The notes under the pieces: generated by a model
Told to the model about the DNA's origin: nothing
Databases searched by the model: none
Seen by the model: the letters and a program-made list of their open reading frames with translations, nothing else
Position numbers and translations under genes: made by a program
In this document: in pieces, positions 43,121 through 53,763 of the stretch
Numbering within the stretch: position 1 is the first letter of the stretch
How the letters are laid out: each line of letters starts with the position of its first letter
DNA from: Eucalyptus grandis
Taxonomy: Eukaryota > Streptophyta > Magnoliopsida > Myrtales > Myrtaceae
DNA length: 64,000 nt
NCBI RefSeq assembly: GCF_016545825.1
Contig: NC_052621.1
Location: 19,952,910 to 20,016,909, forward strand
Direction: 5' to 3'

Positions 43121-43560
43121 TGACCTTTTCTCATATAAATTGATTAATTATGAAAATAAGAAGGATTCACATATTTATGTATCACCATTGCATTTAAATA
43201 ATAAACAAGAGATTTCTTATAATTACAACAAGATATATAAACAAAGTAAATTAATTATTATGCCAGGAGGTATTATCCCTATTAATTTAGAAGATGATGA
43301 TTTTCTAAATCTAGATAAATTTACAGATATAAAATATTTTGGTTGGAGAATTTTCGATTTTTGTTTTTGTTTTACATCCTGTAACTCTTCCTCGGTTAGG
43401 CTTGGTCAAAATAGTAGAGCAAGTGAAAATATTAATTAGTAACATAGCAAAAATGCGTTCCTCATCATTGATATGTTTGCTTACGGTAATTGTGGCCTCT
43501 TGGGATAATTGATAACTACATCTTTGATGCACTTGCTAATATTAGTACATTTGAGAATTC
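43121..43560. other. AT-rich, organelle-like segment of unknown origin
   Basis: Adjoining the atpE relic is an AT-rich stretch with an open frame at 43101-43439 on the plus strand (112 codons, including IIMPGGIIPINLEDDDF). I do not recognise the peptide. Its composition and position suggest more organelle DNA within the same insertion, but this is inference. No nuclear gene structure is visible. Confidence 0.35.
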
Positions 43561-43819
43561 TTAATTGGCTAGTTGTAAATAGCCCCACCCAAGTCTATCG
43601 AACAAAGGGCTATCGCGATGTCAATCAACAAAATGTCCTAATCATGTTCTCCATAAAATAGATAAATGAAAGTTGATCGAGTGCTAAGTTCTTCAAAGGA
43701 CCTCATTTGTGTTTTATCTGAAAAGAGGATCATCAATCACTTCACCATATCTCAATCATATTATTACACCGGAATTGTTTACAAAATATCTTTTACTGAA
43801 AGTAGTTCTTTGGCTTTTA
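43561..43819. other. Unassigned AT-rich DNA
   Basis: Between the organelle-like segment and the inverted LTR-like repeat. No gene, RNA or complete element is recognised. Confidence 0.4.
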
Positions 43820-44300
43820 TTTAAGGAGACCAAGGTTTTGCCCTAACCTCGGATAGAGAATATTGCAAAAGGGAATCAACTTTTCCAATTCAAACGGTAT
43901 TATAAAATCCCAAACAGAGTTGGAATTTAATCGACAACAATGTATGTAAATTACAGACTTAAGATAACATAATGTAAACAAATTATACCGGAATTTAATC
44001 AACATCACAGCTTGGACATATATATGTCGGAATTTAATCTATGACGCAGCATTGGGATAAAGATACATGCTAGAATTTAATTAATGACTCGAATCCGAGA
44101 GCTACAACTAAGGAAATTTAAAGTAGAGTCAAGAAAAGTTAATTGAAAGATAATATTTGGTTTGATTTTGTGGGGGTGGCTTTCTGATGGATGACTAACT
44201 ATATTTATAATAATTTATGGTAACTTCCTTTTGGTGATTCTCAACGGCTGTAATTCCTTAATTAACTGCTGGTTACCTCCACGTTTCTATCCCTCCGCAA
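43820..44300 (-). repeat. LTR-like repeat, inverted copy 2
   Basis: Read on the minus strand this matches the repeat near 2.47-2.97 kb: a TATA-like TTATAAATATA, a run of C-rich then T-rich leader, 'ttagttgtagct', 'aagctgtgatgttgattaaa', and 'atattctctatcc'. The motif complementary to TTGATTAAATTCC recurs at about 43921, 43990, 44029 and 44072, with spacings (69, 39, 43) that mirror copy 1. No gag or pol is seen; the ends are unresolved. Confidence 0.55.
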
Positions 44301-44485
44301 AATTTCCCATTTATATTCTCAAAAGGTACCCTTGTAGTGCATAAACTGTTCCATTATGTGGTTTCTTGAAATAATCTGTGTATTACAATCTCGTTTTCAA
44401 GTGATAACTGTTCTCTAAAAAATGTGCGCCTTTGGTCTCAATTACTTCATCAATTTTAAGCTTGAAAGCATCTTGCTAATATAGG

Positions 44486-44748
44486 CTTCAGTGATCCTCT
44501 GCGAGAGAAGGGAGAGGTTCGAATCCCTTGCTACGCAAGGAGGCTAGTAGGAGTAGCTAGGTGTATTAAGAGTGACGCCGTGGTGGTGGGTAACTTCTCC
44601 CCCCTTGCTACGCAAGGAGGCTGGTAGGAGTAGCTAGGTGTATTAAGAGAGTGACGCCGTGGTGGTGGGTCCTGCGCTAGCATTACCAGGGAGTTTATGG
44701 CGCAGTTGTTGACTGCAAGCTAATTTCTCCTGTCAAAAAAAAAAAACT
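44486..44748 (+). mobile_element. tRNA-derived SINE with internal duplication
   Basis: A B-box-like GGTTCGAATCCC (44516-44527) is followed by a body and a poly(A) tail (about 44737-44748). Part of the body is duplicated: 44525-44591 and 44602-44670 share CCCTTGCTACGCAAGGAGGC through GCCGTGGTGGTGGGT, with a period of 77 bases. Related to the worn SINE at 5045-5240. The 5' end and target duplication are not resolved. Confidence 0.6.
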
Positions 44749-44935
44749 ATTTGTCGCCATATTTCAACAATCGGACACATGGCATTGATTAATATCAATG
44801 TCAATCAACGTGTGTTCATTCCTATTCTTGCCGATGAGTTGACACACTTATAGTGATACCTGTACTATACACGTGATTGTCAATATTCATGTACTTTTAT
44901 GTTTATTCTCATTCATGTGTCGGGCAGACTATTTT

Positions 44936-45176
44936 ATTTATTTATTTTTTATTTTTTATATCCAGGATCCGGCCTGGCACAACCTTACGGGTGTTCACGG
45001 TTTCCGGGGGCTCAACATGCCCAACGGCAACCACCGACTATACCTAGAGGGGAGCCAGTCCAGGAACCCATCACTAGGGTCTCCCACTTAAGACGCTAGC
45101 AACGAGAAGATTTGAACTCCTGACCCTACGGTGGGAAGAGGGAGAACTTGCCAACTGTGCTGCCTGTTGGTGGGTA
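44936..45176 (-). mobile_element. tRNA-derived SINE with 14-bp target duplication
   Basis: On the minus strand an A-box (CAGTTGGCAAGTTCTCC) and B-box (GGTCAGGAGTTCAAATC) are spaced as in a tRNA, followed by a body and an A/T-rich tail (plus-strand poly-T at 44936-44960). Identical flanks GGGCAGACTATTTT at 44922-44935 and 45177-45190 are a perfect target-site duplication, so both ends are well defined and the insertion is recent. Confidence 0.88.
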
Positions 45177-45190
45177 GGGCAGACTATTTT

Positions 45191-45978
45191 TTGGTGTCAA
45201 CACATATGTACGAAAACAAACTATCAAACAACTAAAGATGGGAGACCAACTGAGAATTACATTGAATTAAGAGCGATTCATTGATTCTTCGTCCGATCCA
45301 CGCGGGCCATCTTCATGGGAATTATCTCCAAGAAAAGTCCTCCTTTATGACTATCGATATTCAGGAAAGGAAAAAGATATCTAGGGTTAGGAGTTGGAGG
45401 AATCTTCACTTTGAAGCAAATTTAATTAAGCTTTTACTCAGTAACTTCAAAGATAGTAAGTTTTTAATTCTTTCAAAAACCTCTGAAATTTTAACCCCAA
45501 AAGAAAATCCCTCTAAAATAAGATGACTAGGAGGGATTTGAAAATATTTGATGGTCTGCTAATTTATCTTTCTTCATTTCTCTTCAACTCATCCAAACGA
45601 CAAAGAGCATCTACTCTTTCTCTTCCATCATTTTCTGTAAATTATACGATTCATCATTTCTTTTCTTTTCCCTTAACCCATTCAAACACATACATGCCCT
45701 GAGAGCCATCATGCAACTATGTAATATATACATACACATCATATATTTTCAAACTAAAAATAATCTACAATATTCAAATATCCTCTAGAAGAAAGTTTTC
45801 CAACATCTGCGACCAACTCGAGATGTCACGGAAAGTTTGCACAAAGGTCTAGTCTTTTGAAGCAAATCAACGTTAACGGTCACTAAGTCGAAAGTTAATG
45901 TGTAACAAAAGTAAGTTTTATAGAGATGATGAGTGAGCTAATCAATACTCTCCATATTGACAAGAGCTGAGCATTATT
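45191..45978. other. Intergenic, no gene seen
   Basis: AT-rich DNA between two SINEs with one short ORF (45281-45526), not recognised. Confidence 0.5.
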
Positions 45979-45989
45979 TTAAATGTCAT

Positions 45990-46209
45990 TTTTTTTTTTT
46001 TTTTTTTTGTGACCAAAGATCCGCTTCATTGCTCCATAAGGCTTACGCCCGAGTATTCACGACTATACCTCGAATGGGACTAGCACAAGAATCCATCGCC
46101 ATGTGACCTCCCACTTAAAGGATGAAACCGAGCTGGGAAGAGTCGAACTCTCGACCTCCAACGTTAGAGGGAGGGAACGCCTTCACCAACTCGGCCATGT
46201 GCCAATGGG
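45990..46209 (-). mobile_element. tRNA-derived SINE with 11-bp target duplication
   Basis: On the minus strand the head reads TGGCCGAGTTGGTGAAGGCG (A-box, like a plant tRNA with a long variable arm such as Leu or Ser), and GGTCGAGAGTTCGACTC forms the B-box. The tail is poly(A) (plus-strand poly-T at 45990-46008). Flanks TTAAATGTCAT at 45979-45989 and 46210-46220 are identical, giving a perfect target duplication. The head differs from that of the 44.9-kb SINE, so it is a separate family. Confidence 0.9.
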
Positions 46210-46237
46210 TTAAATGTCATATTTTTCATCCTTGCGC

Positions 46238-46319
46238 CAGAACGATGATTCCATCAATCATATTGCTTTATCCATCTTAAGTGCAAGAAAGCGATATGAT
46301 TGATGGAATCATCGTTCTG
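46238..46319. repeat. Near-perfect 32-bp hairpin
   Basis: Arms 46238-46269 and 46288-46319 pair over 32 bases with one G-U (or T/C) difference; the loop is 18 bases. The outer arms read CAGAACGATGATTCCATCAA and TTGATGGAATCATCGTTCTG. It starts 17 bases beyond the SINE's target duplication. It could be a small palindromic element, an inverted duplication, or a young small-RNA precursor; transcription is not known. Confidence 0.85.
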
Positions 46320-46699
46320 AACCTCATCCATATATCTAATCGTAAATAAAAATGAATGGTATGGGAAAAAACACAAATCTTTATCCCCTTTTTTGTTGGC
46401 TTTCACCAACACATGGAGACTCAAGTCTCGACTCCGCTCTCCGTCCTCCATCTCAATTCGAGAACATGAAAAAAAGGAAAAGAGAGAGAAAAATCCGTCT
46501 TTGCTCTTCCTAAATGACGAGAAAAGTAAATAAACTTTGTTTTTTTTGGACGTGGCATTTCTATCTGATCCACAGTTCCTGGTTCATCCGAAGTTCCACC
46601 ATGAAAGATTTATCCAAACTCACGCCACCTCATCAGTGTACGAAACCAGCCCGTCCACATTGTCTCCTTGCCCATCCCAACCCAATAGCGACTGCGACT

Positions 46700-46883
46700 C
46701 CCGTCCTTGTTGTCTCCTTCCCATACCGCGAACCACTCGGGCGTTCCCCGGGGGCCACATGTTGAACGTATGGCTCCAGATTCGTCTACCCTCTCACTCC
46801 ACTCCCTTTACTTACCTCTCTCTCTCTCTCTCTCTCTCTTCTCTCCCCCGCTGTGCGTGCTCGAAGCTGGTGTCCTCGCACGG
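46700..46883 (+). promoter_or_regulatory. Probable promoter and 5'UTR exon of the AAF-like gene
   Basis: A (CT)n tract at 46816-46840 is followed by CGCACGG|GTGAGT (donor GT at 46884). An acceptor at 47407-47408 (CTGAACAG) restores exon sequence 59 bases before the start codon at 47468. A 5'UTR intron of about 525 bases is inferred. The transcription start is not identifiable. Confidence 0.45.
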
Positions 46884-47467
46884 GTGAGTTGACGATCACC
46901 CCCGACTCGTTTGGCCCTGCTTTGCAAAATTGCGGCAGTCCCCTCTTGTGGCTACGCGACATGATCAAGGGATGTGATGCAAATGTACCATCTTTATGCA
47001 CTGTATCGGCTAAACTTGGTTCAGTCCGAGAAACTGGTCTCTCTTTCAAAATCTTGACTAGGCTCCAAGAATTCGTCCCTTCTTCTTCTTCTTCCCATAA
47101 GGCTGATAAATTATGATGGGTACCACTCGTTTTCAACGGTAGTTCAGTCTGGTTTGATGATTCTGTTCATGTTAAAGTGACGTGGTAAGAGTCCCATTAT
47201 TCTTGATCCACACCCGTATTATGTGAACTTAGTTTACCCGCTAGTCCAGTCTATCCGGATCGAATGAATGCGCTTTTTGTTCATGCCAATACTTGGATCA
47301 AGCCTTCGGTATTTGTCTTAGCCTATATCCGTTTGACTGTTGCGTAAGTTTCTCCGCCGATCTTGGACAGCGTATATGTATATTTTGTTCTAACTTCGAG
47401 CTGAACAGGGTTTCAGGCAAATCCCGGCCTTTGATCAGTTGGCTGTTTGTGCAAATCCTCTTTTCTA

Positions 47468-50400
47468 ATGGCACTCACTACCAGCAAGCTTTCTCGAAGT
47501 GCATCGTTGACTGATCGAAACACCATCGGCAGATCATGTGGGACAACACCCTCTTTCGAAAGTTCAATTCAGTTAAGTCCTCTCCACCCGAGTCAAATTG
47601 AGCATAGACATTCGCGGAGAGGACTTCTCTTGTCGATGAAACCGAAATCAACAAAGGATATCCTGCGTTTCCTGTGTGGAAAACCTCTTCCTACTCGTAG
47701 CGGCACTCGGGGATCGTCAGTCTTATGCTTTTCCACGGGAGGACCTGAAACTGAAGCAACAGAATGTGCTAGACAGTCGGGGGATTCTTCGAATATAACT
47801 AGGTAACACAAGGCACCCGATTCTGTTCATATCGTCTGCCAAATTGCTTATCACTTTGTTGAGTTTTATTTCTCGCTGAGAGAAGCAAAAAGCATGGGGT
47901 TGCTGCATATGGAGAACTTTGAGAGCATTTTTTGCTGAAGATTGCTGTTGTTAGGGCTACACAATTTCTCGTTCCTCTTAGTCCGATTTCTTTTTCTAAT
48001 AGTTGCCATGCTCAATTATTTGCACCCTGTATGAAATTTTCATCTCAATTTGCAAATTGCTGACATCCTATAATTCTGACGTGATACTGCCAAAGCCTTG
48101 TCAACAGAGTCATAGCTTTACTGTTAGTGAGTAATGCTCTTTTCCGTGTGTAACTATTTAGGGCACAAATTGGAGAAGACAAAAATGACCCGCTAACTGC
48201 ACCATATGGAACTACTCAATCAAGGCAGGGTTTGGCTGAAGCTTGCAGATTTGTTCAGAATGATGCAAAGTTTGTCAATGAAAGGGCTCGCAGTGACATT
48301 GTCTTGCTCTCCCGGTACTATTAACTATCTTGTGTCTATGTATTGTCCTTTCAAGAAAGCATGAGAAAATAATTAGCAAATCCTCCTTACATTACTTAAG
48401 AACTGGGTGCCTTCCATAAGTAATGCTTTGCCATCCACTCCTTGTTTACACTCCTTATCAGTGGCATAATGAGATTGGATGCTCGTGCACGTCAAGATGT
48501 TGCTATCCTTGGCTCAGAGTTTCTTAAGCTCGATGGTAAGTTATTACGCCAATGACATTTTGATCTCATGTGGTTTGAGCATCTACAAGTATACTAAAAT
48601 GAGAACTTGAGCTCCCCCAAAACCTTTGACTCAAAAGCGAACTTTGAGCTTTATGTTTCTTCGGGATAGGTTGGTGGAGGAAGGTTAAGCACTTTATCTG
48701 AATTATCAACAATACTACCAACATCTACAGATTTTTGCTTGATAAAAAATGAAATTTGGTGGCCGGGGCATCAGGGCCGCCTCATGCTTCCTTGGTTGAC
48801 CAGTGCTTTACTAATATATCCTATCCTCCCTAAGAAAAGATGTGAGTTAAAGCACAAAGAAAACAGAAGGGTGAGATTTATTCCTAGTTTCACATTTACA
48901 TTATGAAGTCGACTAACAACCAAAAGGGGGTAAATTGATTATTGTAGGATCTTTAGAACTTTTTTGCGCAGAACAGCGTGTGAGGGATGAAGCAGTGTTT
49001 ATCGATGAAGTATCTTATGCAGAGCGAATATTTTCTATCAACAGATATGTGAAGAGTATAAAGGATGTAAAAGACTTTGCAAAGTAATTTATAGTGGTTT
49101 TGGCTTTCCACTTGGCTTACTTTACTCTCCCAGCTCTAGTAGCCCAATAACAAGTATTAAAATCTACTCTACAAATACAAAATAATTAGCACCGAGGCAC
49201 TCTACAAGTATCTTATGCAGAGAAAATATATATAGTCCTCCAAGCTTTCTCAACACTTTGGAGACTTCAAATAGGTCAAAGTAACTGTTTCATAGATTGT
49301 CCATATCTCAGAAAGTCTTGCTGCAGCCAATTAATGGACTTCACTCAAGATAGACAAAACTGTCTCTGCTTCCTGTCCAGCACTTCCTTTGTATTGCCAA
49401 AAATGGCAAGCCCTCTTTTGACCTTATAGAATGTTCTTTCTATTTATTCCATGGTCTGAAATTGGCTCCAAAGCACCGATTTGAATTTGGATTTGAGTTC
49501 AAATTGATTTAGAGCTGGGTCATCGTTTTAATGTGCATGGATTATCATCCACTTTGTCTGAAGTGTGAACTTACCCTCCAATGTGGTCCATCTAGACTTT
49601 GCGATTTCACCCAATCCTAAAATGTTTACCTTTTGTATTTAGGTCATTCCTAGCATGTTGATGTACTCGAGGTTGTCCAAGTTCTCCTCCTTCTAATTGA
49701 TCCTTCCAAGCACCTCGACGATTACACATCCATCCCTCACTTGTTCACATAAATCTAAAGGTCTTTCCAATTCTTAACACTTTCCACCCGATATCTTGTT
49801 CTGCATTTGGAGAGTAAGGACTCTCCACCAGCACAGACTCCTGATGTTAGCATCATCTGCATATGAGTTTATGTATGTAGAGTTTGTTTGCATACTCAAA
49901 TACACATGTTTGTTCACACATAATGTTCTGTCGTCTTCAAATTACATAGGAGTTTTCCCAACACATTAAAATTTCTAATGTCAAGATCTTTCTGCCTTAT
50001 TAGTTGTCGAATGTACAGTTAAAGTGGTCAAAGCTAGTGGTCCAATTTTCATTAACCAACTCCCGTTGCACAATGGTGGCCACTTATTCTTTCACGTGGG
50101 TGTTTTTATCAAAATATTTTGGTCTTAACTAAAGAGGAAAAAATCATGATGCTTATCTTCACCTTCTGCTGGCAGCTCGGGCAAGAGAGGATACTGAGAA
50201 AATTGACCGTAATGTGAAGAAGAAAGCTGAACGGCTTAGTCATATTGCAACTGTATGTGCAAGTTATTATGTCTATGTCTTCAACAATAGAGATAGGATG
50301 TTTGGTAGCTTCTGCCTCTACGTAATTCGATCACATTCTTCTTCACTTATATTTTCTTTCTGGCTTAGATCTTGAAAAACAAAGCGCAGTCTAAACTAAA

Positions 50401-53400
50401 AACTGCTGCAGACCGGCACTGGAGTGACGGAGCTTTGGAGGTTTGTGCACTTAATATTTTTCGTTCTTCTTCTTTTCATTTAATCGTTGATATGTATTTG
50501 AAGAAAAATGCTAGTGTTTTACCCTGGACATTCTTCCATGTTTAATATTAGATTGCAATGCGAGTGTATGCTAAACATCCCTTGAAGCATTATTGAAGGT
50601 TTGCCATGCATGGGATGAGCTATGGTGAAGAAGTGTTTTGGCTAGTTTGACTCCCATAGATTAGTGGGCTGTCAGTGTATGTAAATTCTGGGGAGTAGCT
50701 TTTTTGTTATCAGACTCTCTAGCAGGATCTTAGCTCACGCCAGCTTGATCTGCAAAAGTAGAATAACCAATCATTGTAGAATTGATGTTATGTACCTGCT
50801 AAGTCTATGAATAGCTCGCAAACTGAGCCCTCGTCAATATGGGTGACAATTATCTTTTAATTCCATGCGGTTAGTCAGCCATGTTGATACAGTTGCTCCT
50901 GCATCAAAGCACCTTGTCAACTTTGATGCACCAGGTTATGTCAATGATTTCTTTGGTGTATCTATTGCTTCCTTTATGCCTTGGGATCAGGTCATCAATG
51001 TAAATTACTGATGCTCTGACCAGGTCTTTTTAAGTCTTATATCACTTATGACATCCACATTTGTGCACACTCGGTTGTATGAACATAATTTTCTTTATCA
51101 TACAAAACTGGGTTTTGAAGGGTGGCCTTGGTGCAACGATAAAGTTTGTCGCCATGTGACGAAGAGGTCATGGGTTTGAGTCTTGGAAACAGCTTCTTGC
51201 AAAAATTACAAGTTAAGGCTACTTACCTTAGACCCAAAGTGGTCTGACCCTTCCCCTGACCCGGAGCATCACTGGAGCTTTGTGAACTTGGCTCCCCCCC
51301 AAAAAAAAAAAAAAAAAAACAAAACAAAAGTGCTTCTACACTGGCAAGAATTCATGATCTGCTATGAATAAGATTTCTTTTGATTGGCATCATTGTTGGC
51401 TATGAAGAAATTTTTACTTCTTGGTGTGAATTCATCTGTAATTTTTTCGGAACTTCCTTTCAGTTGGTCTCTCTGTCAATGGCTGGGACTAGTATCTGCC
51501 TGGCGTTCCTTTCTTTGTTAGTCTGATCTTTAGTATGTGTGGGAGAAAGACATATGCGACCCATGCATGACTGTGTGTAAAGCAATGTGGTAGATATCCC
51601 TGTAGATGGAGTTGAGGGTAGTGCAGGATATTATTGTGCCAATATTGTTGTTTTTTACTGCCGTCTTTGCTTCTCAAAGGGTTTGAACAATGGTTCAGGG
51701 TGCAACTATAGTATCTATGTGGATATTCTACTGGGGTTCATTCCAAAAGTTTGTTTTCTCTGTTGTGGTGGAACAACAGTCAAAAGTGGAGTAGTTATTT
51801 GTCTGCTTGTCTGTCTGTCTTTGTCACTTGCTCTATGCATGTGGATGTGCCCATGCACGCGAGTTTGTATGTTCTTACTCAGTCTTGAATAGTTAACATT
51901 TTATTCTGTATGTGAAGATTGACTCTCAACTCCAAGATCTGTTTAACGGAGATGACACTTCCTTTTCTCATCACAAGTTGCTACTCTCAGGCTGATCTGC
52001 GTCTTGCTGACTTTCGTGCAAAACAGCGTGCCCTGGAAGATTCCCTAATGGCTTTGGAGGTGCGTTAATCAACCCTGTGACATAGATGTGCTATGATTCA
52101 CTTTGTAATAAGTGCTCATATTATTTTGATATGCTGATCAATGAGAACAAGATAATGGTCATTTTCATTTCACGCTTATCATCCCAAAGGGCATATGCCT
52201 TTCAACTCTTTTTTAAGCTTTAGTTAAAATTTTTCTTAATTAATGGATTTTGCAGTTAATCAAAAACATCCATGACAGGATGGTGAGCAAGTTGTACAAA
52301 TTGTAAGTTCGACTGCTGATAGCTTATTGTTCAATGTGCAACCTCCCCTAGAAAAAATTAGAACAGAAGAATAAAAATTTACAAGCTCTCAACCTTAACA
52401 TTTCATGTTTCTCTGTAGTCCGCTGCCTTCAGAAAATGATTCTATATCATCTCACGATGTGATGGGGCGCATAATGCTAGAAAAGAATGGGAAAACACTG
52501 GATTCCTTCCCAGGGGAAGTGTCTGCTGACCGCATCAGTGCTATCCAGGTCCCTTTCTTGAAAACGGTCTTCTCTCGATTTTCTTCTCCTATTAGCGTCA
52601 TTGAAGGATTTGAACTTACACTATTAGTTTGATGTAAGCAGGAAGCTTATTGGAGTATGGCGTCAGCGCTATCTGAAGCTGATGGAATAGACTACACTGA
52701 TCCTGAAGAGGTCCGAACATCATCTAACTCCAAATGAATGTAATCTTTTCTTAAACATGCTCTCAATGCAATTGCTTCACTGGTGGTTTTCTAACTTCTG
52801 GTATCTTGGGGAAAGCAGCTTGAGTTACTAGTTACAACCCTCATAGATCTTGATGCTATGGACGGTAAAAGTAGTGTGTCATTGCTGGCAGAATGCTCCA
52901 GTTCTCCTGATGTCAGTACTAGGTGAGCTATCTTGCTCATGTTAAACTTTCCAATTTGGTTGTGATATTACAAGGATACACTGCGAGATCTGAAGGGTAA
53001 TAGCCCTTTAGTTTGTTATACATTTTAAGGATCAGAATAATGTACATCTGAGTTTCTTTATCATCTTATGCAATTATATGTCCTTGATGCATGCGATTTT
53101 ATCTTATCTTGTCTCAGCAATAATGATCTGAACCATCTTTAACATGAGTTTCACTTGCACCTGTGGGAAGACCTTGATCAAGATTTTAGATTTTGTCTAT
53201 TAAGACCAAAATTGCATCCTATATGCCTTTTGTACCTCTTCAACACACAGGAACTGTCTGAATATCTCTATCTGAAGCCTACTAGTTTGAAGATATCACT
53301 GGCCATAAATTGGTTTAGTTTGGGATTCTGGTAATGCAGATATAGATCTCTTTATATAGACATCAGGAATCTAATCGAGGAATCTGCTAATATACTTAAC

Positions 53401-53763
53401 TTTCCCCCTCTTTGGTGGTCTAGACGTGCCCTGGCCAATGCATTAGCAACAGCACCATCCATTTGGACACTTGGAAATGCGGGAATGGGAGCATTGCAGG
53501 TAACTTTTTTTATATGACCAAGCTCATCATTTTTTGAAGTAAGATAAGTTCCTTTATTGGATATGTAAATATTCTACATTAACAGTAGGAGACCTGATAT
53601 TTGATTTTCATTGCAGAGATTGGCGCAAGATAGCAATCCATCAATTGCCGCAGCTGCTTCCAAAGCCATGTATGAATTAAAGAAACAGTGGGAAATAGAG
53701 GAAGGAGATAACTGGAGGTTTACGATGGACAAGGGCGAGAAGGTTGATGATGCAGATACTTAG
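47468..53763 (+). CDS. AAF: AAF/A15-like senescence-associated protein, plastid
   Basis: Twelve coding exons: 47468-47802, 48162-48314, 48462-48535, 50176-50252, 50369-50440, 51991-52059, 52256-52302, 52419-52548, 52642-52710, 52819-52922, 53424-53499 and 53617-53763. They total 1353 nt (450 aa) in unbroken frame with GT-AG borders. The protein resembles Arabidopsis AAF (homologue of sweet-potato A15), a plastid protein linked to redox balance and leaf senescence; this rests on memory of the family. The first ~100 residues are Ser/Arg-rich and fit a transit peptide. The middle is charged and helical, with repeated LDARAR(Q/E)D and KKKAERL. The C-terminal half has DGIDYTDPEELELL and an armadillo/HEAT-like stretch (SLLAECSSSPDV, RRALANALATAP, GALQRLAQDSNP). 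Start chosen at the first ATG in frame with downstream exons. A SINE lies in intron 5 and a candidate alternative exon in intron 3. Confidence 0.85.
48972..49048 (+). other. Candidate alternative exon (exon 4a) of the AAF-like gene
   Basis: Within intron 3, an acceptor (TTTTGCGCAG, ending at 48971) opens a frame in the same phase as exon 4. It reads EQRVRDEAVFIDEVSYAERI and then FSINRY before a possible donor GTGAAG at 49049. This gives 77 nt, exactly the length of exon 4, with the pattern R-x-R-acidic-acidic...ID...AER shared with exon 4. If the donor is not used, the frame continues to TAA at 49085-49087 and would truncate the protein. No expression evidence is available. Confidence 0.45.
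51120..51329 (+). mobile_element. Au-like SINE in AAF intron 5
   Basis: Starts GGTGGCCTTGGTGCAACGAT (A-box region), followed by GGTCATGGGTTTGAGTC (B-box), then GGAAACAGCTTCTTGCAAAA and a pyrimidine-rich body ending in CCCCCCC and poly(A). This matches my recollection of the Au SINE family, widespread in flowering plants. It is on the same strand as the host gene. No clear target duplication is seen. Confidence 0.75.

Noticed and set aside
46100..46209. Nuclear tRNA gene on the minus strand
   Set aside because: A and B boxes are present, but the tRNA-like head leads into a SINE body with poly(A) tail and target duplication, and no full cloverleaf was evident.
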